NCBI GenBank assembly: GCA_033964015.1
Contig: JAWWUD010000102.1
Coordinates: 62,001 to 126,000 of the forward strand
Direction: 5' to 3'
Length of the DNA stretch: 64,000 bases
Source: Scolanthus callimorphus
Taxonomy: Eukaryota; Cnidaria; Anthozoa; Actiniaria; Edwardsiidae
The notes beneath the pieces are model-generated. The model saw only the letters and a list, made by a program, of their open reading frames with translations, made no database searches and was not told the origin of the DNA. Both the position numbers and the translations under genes were made by a program. Positions 60,345-64,000 of this stretch are shown piece by piece. Positions within the stretch are counted from its first letter, which is position 1, and every line of letters starts with the position of its first letter.

Positions 60345-60394
60345 ATTCCATTTAGTTGTAAATAGAATCAGAGAAAGTGTATCCTCCATGCGAT

Positions 60395-60769
60395 AGAGCG
60401 GAAATGACCAAAAATGAAATGTCTAACTTTGCCATATTTCAATATATAAGGTCAAGATTCCGTATACAAAGAGTTTCTATGGTTACAAGCTTAATTCCCA
60501 ATTTTTAAGAAAATCGAAGAATATGAATTTTTGATATAATCGAGCAAAGTTTGCATAATTCCTGATCAAAGTACTAATTCTCTCATAAAATGGTACGAAA
60601 ACCAAAGTTTAAAGCCTAATATCTCAAAGACGGATCCATTAGAAAAAAATCATTTTTGATATTTTGTTTTTAATCAGACAAAGAGTCTGTATGCAAAAAT
60701 CAAGCATATCTGAGCTAACCTGACCTTACTATTTGAAATTTAGTGGTCTAAGCAGGTCATTTCCGCTCT
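60395..60769. mobile_element. MITE with AGAGCGGAAATGACC ends
   Basis: AGAGCGGAAATGACC and its exact inverse GGTCATTTCCGCTCT bound 375 bp without coding capacity; lies in the presumed VPS45 3' region. Confidence 0.8.
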
Positions 60770-61533
60770 GTCCCTCCATGCACGATATTTTATCATGTTT
60801 ACCAAAAAACGATAATGTGGGAAGTTTTCTTGCAGCCTTTCTTGCCAGAAATATAACCGAAAAAATATAGAATGTCTAATTGACAATAATAAGGTATCAA
60901 GGCTAAATATTCAACAATGGGCTCTGAGTCAATAGCCCATGATGGCGAGAGGAATAATTGTTTTAGTCAAATCACACTAGTAGGTCAATTTGTAAAACCA
61001 GAAACGTTTTTCAAGATGAATTGTAAAAGAAATCCCTTCCACTATAGGCGATAAATAAAATAATTATATGGTATGCATTGCGGGGAACAGATCGAGTTTG
61101 CGCAGAAGCGTTTTGCCCCAATGATTTCGGACAATTTTTTTAAAAAGTTGCCACTAGAATGTTATGGAAACAGGTCAATATAGCAAATGTACTAATCTTC
61201 AGCTGCTACACTGCAATGTGCAAGCTAAATAGGCAAAGCTTTGGGCAATTACAGAAAATAAAGCCCCCCCCCCCCACGGGCGGCACGGGGTCTGAAGATG
61301 CCCAACTTCTGAAGGAGTTCGCTGTTTTTCAGTCTGCTAAAATAGCATTTTTCAGAAAGAAAAGAACGTCATTTCACGCGCGGAAAAAAAGTATTCGCCG
61401 CCATATTCGATAGGATGCTTCCCAGTTCGTACTTGTCCCTTCTAAGACAGAATGTCCATAATTTTCTACAGATTTCGACTGTTAGTTCAATCACGCATCA
61501 GGTTCAACTTTGTACAATCACACATTGAGATTA
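60770..61533. other. Downstream of VPS45, nothing recognised
   Basis: No exon or named repeat; a C-run occurs at 61,265-61,276. Confidence 0.35.
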
Positions 61534-64000
61534 ATTTAATAACCTACCACACCCAAATCCTATTGTTTTATGCAGGTCTTGAACTCTGATGCAAAACCTA
61601 TAATATTTAAAAGATGGTAGCGGCATTTCAATAATTTAGGGGAGTGTGGGGCTGAATGTAAGACCCGGTACAGGTCTTACACTCAAATGTAAGACCCGGT
61701 ACAGGTCTTACATCCAAATGTAAAACCTGTACCGGGTCTTACATTAAGCTACACGCTCCTCTAAATTAATCAAATCACAAATCAACCCTAGCACCAGAAT
61801 TAAATAATTAGTCCCGCTCCCCAAAAATCAATTTTAAATTGTGCACTACTACTATTCTGTCTCAAAATTACACGAAAGTAAAACAATATCCATTGACTAT
61901 CGTTAGGAAATTTAATGTAAACAATAAATCAATACAATGATCATGTTTAATCCCCCAGTTCAATTCTATTCAATACAAATTGTATTTCTTTCCTTTGCTT
62001 TTTCAAGAAAAAAGTCAAATTGAAACTCACAAACATCGTCATTGCTTGTCATATTTCGCCGGCATGCAGTAATATCCAGGAAACAAATTGCCCAATCTAA
62101 ATTGAAGAAAATGCAACATGTTAGGAATGTATACAAAGCTACTTTTTCGATAATAAGCCGACTAGTTTCCGACTAGAATTTACATAAGACAGGAAATTTT
62201 TCTGACGAGCAACTCGTCTCAGACGGGAAACTCGTCTCTATAGTGTGAATTCGACTATTCACCAGTTTTCTTGACTACAGAAACTGAAATTAAGCAAAAA
62301 TGTACTTCAATCTCAAACATTGCGTATTTACCTGTCTTTATCCATCCCATGGACGATGTTGAACGTTCATCCCAAATTTTGCTGGCCATCTGGTTTACAA
62401 AATGCGCAACTATTCCGCAGACATGTTTACACAGCAAGCATTGAAGCAACCTGAAATTCAAATATCCCACTGCCAAGCCCCAGAAAAGGCGACTCGTTGT
62501 GTTGCTCTGCTATTGGATAGAATTTCTATAGAACAAGACACATTTGTTAACAAACCTTTTGTTCGGGGTAACGTTATTAGGACTTTTTGTCCATTTCTGC
62601 CATTTCTGACAATGGCACACAGAAAGCGATAAAACAGTGATAATGAGCTTTCCATAAAAACAATAGAATTTGGGTGTGGTAGGTATGTAAACAAGTTCAA
62701 AACTACGGAGTCGGTCTTGCATAGAAATTCAAAACCTCCCGCTCCGCGGTCGGTTTTGAATTTCTATGCAAGACCTCCTCCTATGTTTTGAACCTATATT
62801 TAATAACCTACCACACCCAAATCCTATTGTTTTATGCAGGTCTTGAACTCTGATGCAAAACCTATAATATTTAAAAGATGGTAGCGGCATTTCAATAATT
62901 TAGGGGAGTGTGGGGCTGAATGTAAGACCCGGTACAGGTCTTACACTCAAATGTAAGACCCGGTACAGGTCTTACATCCAAATGTAAAACCTGTACCGGG
63001 TCTTACATTAAGCTACACGCTCCTCTAAATTAATCAAATCACAAATCAACCCTAGCACCAGAATTAAATAATTAGTCCCGCTCCCCAAAAATCAATTTTA
63101 AATTGTGCACTACTACTATTCTGTCTCAAAATTACACGAAAGTAAAACAATATCCATTGACTATCGTTAGGAAATTTAATGTAAACAATAAATCAATACA
63201 ATGATCATGTTTAATCCCCCAGTTCAATTCTATTCAATACAAATTGTATTTCTTTCCTTTGCTTTTTCAAGAAAAAAGTCAAATTGAAACTCACAAACAT
63301 CGTCATTGCTTGTCATATTTCGCCGGCATGCAGTAATATCCAGGAAACAAATTGCCCAATCTAAATTGAAGAAAATGCAACATATTAGGAATGTATACAA
63401 AGCTACTTTTTCGATAATAAGCCGACTAGTTTCCGACTAGAATTTACATAAGACAGGAAATTTTCTGACGAGCAACTCGTCTCAGACGGGAAACTCGTCT
63501 CTATAGTGTGAATTCGACTATTCACCAGTTTTCTTGACTACAGAAACTGAAATTAAGCAAAAATGTACTTCAATCTCAAACATTGCGTATTACCTGTCTT
63601 TATCCATCCCATGGACGATGTTGAACGTTCATCCCAAATTTTGCTGGCCATCTGGTTTACAAAATGCGCAACTATTCCGCAGACATGTTTACACAGCAAG
63701 CATTGAAGCAACCTGAAATTCAAATATCCCACTGCCAAGCCCCAGAAAAGGCGACTCGTTGTGTTGCTCTGCTATTGGATAGAATTTCTATAGAACAAGA
63801 CACATTTGTTAACAAACCTTTTGTTCGGGGTAACGTTATTAGGACTTTTTGTCCATTTCTGCCATTTCTGACAATGGCACACAGAAAGCGATAAAACAGT
63901 GATAATGAGCTTTCCAAAAAAACAATAGAATTTGGGTGTGGTAGGTATGTAAACAAGTTCAAAACTACGGAGTCGGTCTTGCATAGAAATTCAAAACCTC
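61534..64000. repeat. Tandem 1,264-bp repeat, second copy cut by the window end
   Basis: Copy 1 is 61,534-62,797. Copy 2 starts at 62,798 and is nearly identical (a few single-base indels and substitutions) to the window end. Inside each copy, an element of about 1.14 kb (61,542-62,684; 62,806-63,946) has inverted ends 'acctaccacacccaaat'/'atttgggtgtggtaggt'. It contains three 'taagacccggtacaggtctt' palindromes near one end. A hairpin at 62,713-62,775 separates the copies. The open frames in both strands are the same in each copy but show no domain. Confidence 0.9.

Noticed and set aside
62402..63984. Identical small open frames on both strands near the right end
   Set aside because: They are present in both copies of the tandem repeat because the repeat is young; no domain or start context supports coding.

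Overview
The window looks like nuclear DNA of a marine invertebrate, most plausibly a cnidarian or anthozoan. The evidence is AT-rich intergenic DNA, small exons separated by large repeat-filled introns, many fold-back or MITE-like elements, and a Polinton. The species assignment is an inference. Two host genes are readable. On the minus strand at 9,451-10,349 lies an apparently intronless EMC2 (ER membrane complex subunit 2), broken by one single-base frameshift in a homopolymer. Head to head with it, sharing a 472-bp presumed bidirectional promoter, is VPS45 (Sec1/Munc18 family). VPS45 runs on the plus strand from 10,822 to 60,344 in 16 exons that I could place individually. They sum to 1,728 nt (575 codons plus stop) with all phases compatible.

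The main feature is a complete Polinton/Maverick (adintovirus-like) element at 30,802-50,518 (19,717 bp), inserted in VPS45 intron 6. It has a perfect 6-bp target-site duplication (TCTATA), AGT...ACT termini, and terminal inverted repeats of 253 and 368 bp. The difference in repeat length is explained exactly by the number of 14/15-bp tandem units (12 versus 20). The element encodes protein-primed DNA polymerase B, a chromodomain integrase, minor (penton-like) and double-jelly-roll major capsid proteins, an adenain-like cysteine protease, a packaging ATPase, several small basic virion-type proteins and an exonuclease-like protein. It also encodes two RING-finger proteins, a GRF zinc-finger protein, and at least two proteins I cannot assign.

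The Polinton is laid out as alternating convergent and divergent blocks. Each inverted repeat carries an inward TATA box firing an end gene. Two internal divergent promoters (33.4-33.8 kb and 46.8-47.3 kb) use the same order of CCAAT box, CRE (TGACGTCA) and TATA box. The second is a 72-bp promoter present as an inverted repeat flanking a cluster of GGGGGAGAT...ATCTCCCCC palindromes. Polyadenylation signals sit where genes converge. The near-identity of the two inverted repeats suggests a recent insertion. Several single-base frameshifts (GRF gene, RING-1 gene, polB, and host EMC2) suggest either early decay or uncorrected indels in the assembly.

The rest of the window is repeat-rich intergenic and intronic sequence. 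It holds at least a dozen inverted-repeat (MITE-like) elements, some nested; one 1.59-kb DNA transposon with a perfect 10-bp target duplication; a 2.7-kb element with roughly 300-bp inverted repeats; a degraded Penelope-like fragment; minisatellites; and a tandem 1,264-bp repeat that runs off the right end. I recognised no tRNA, rRNA or CRISPR.
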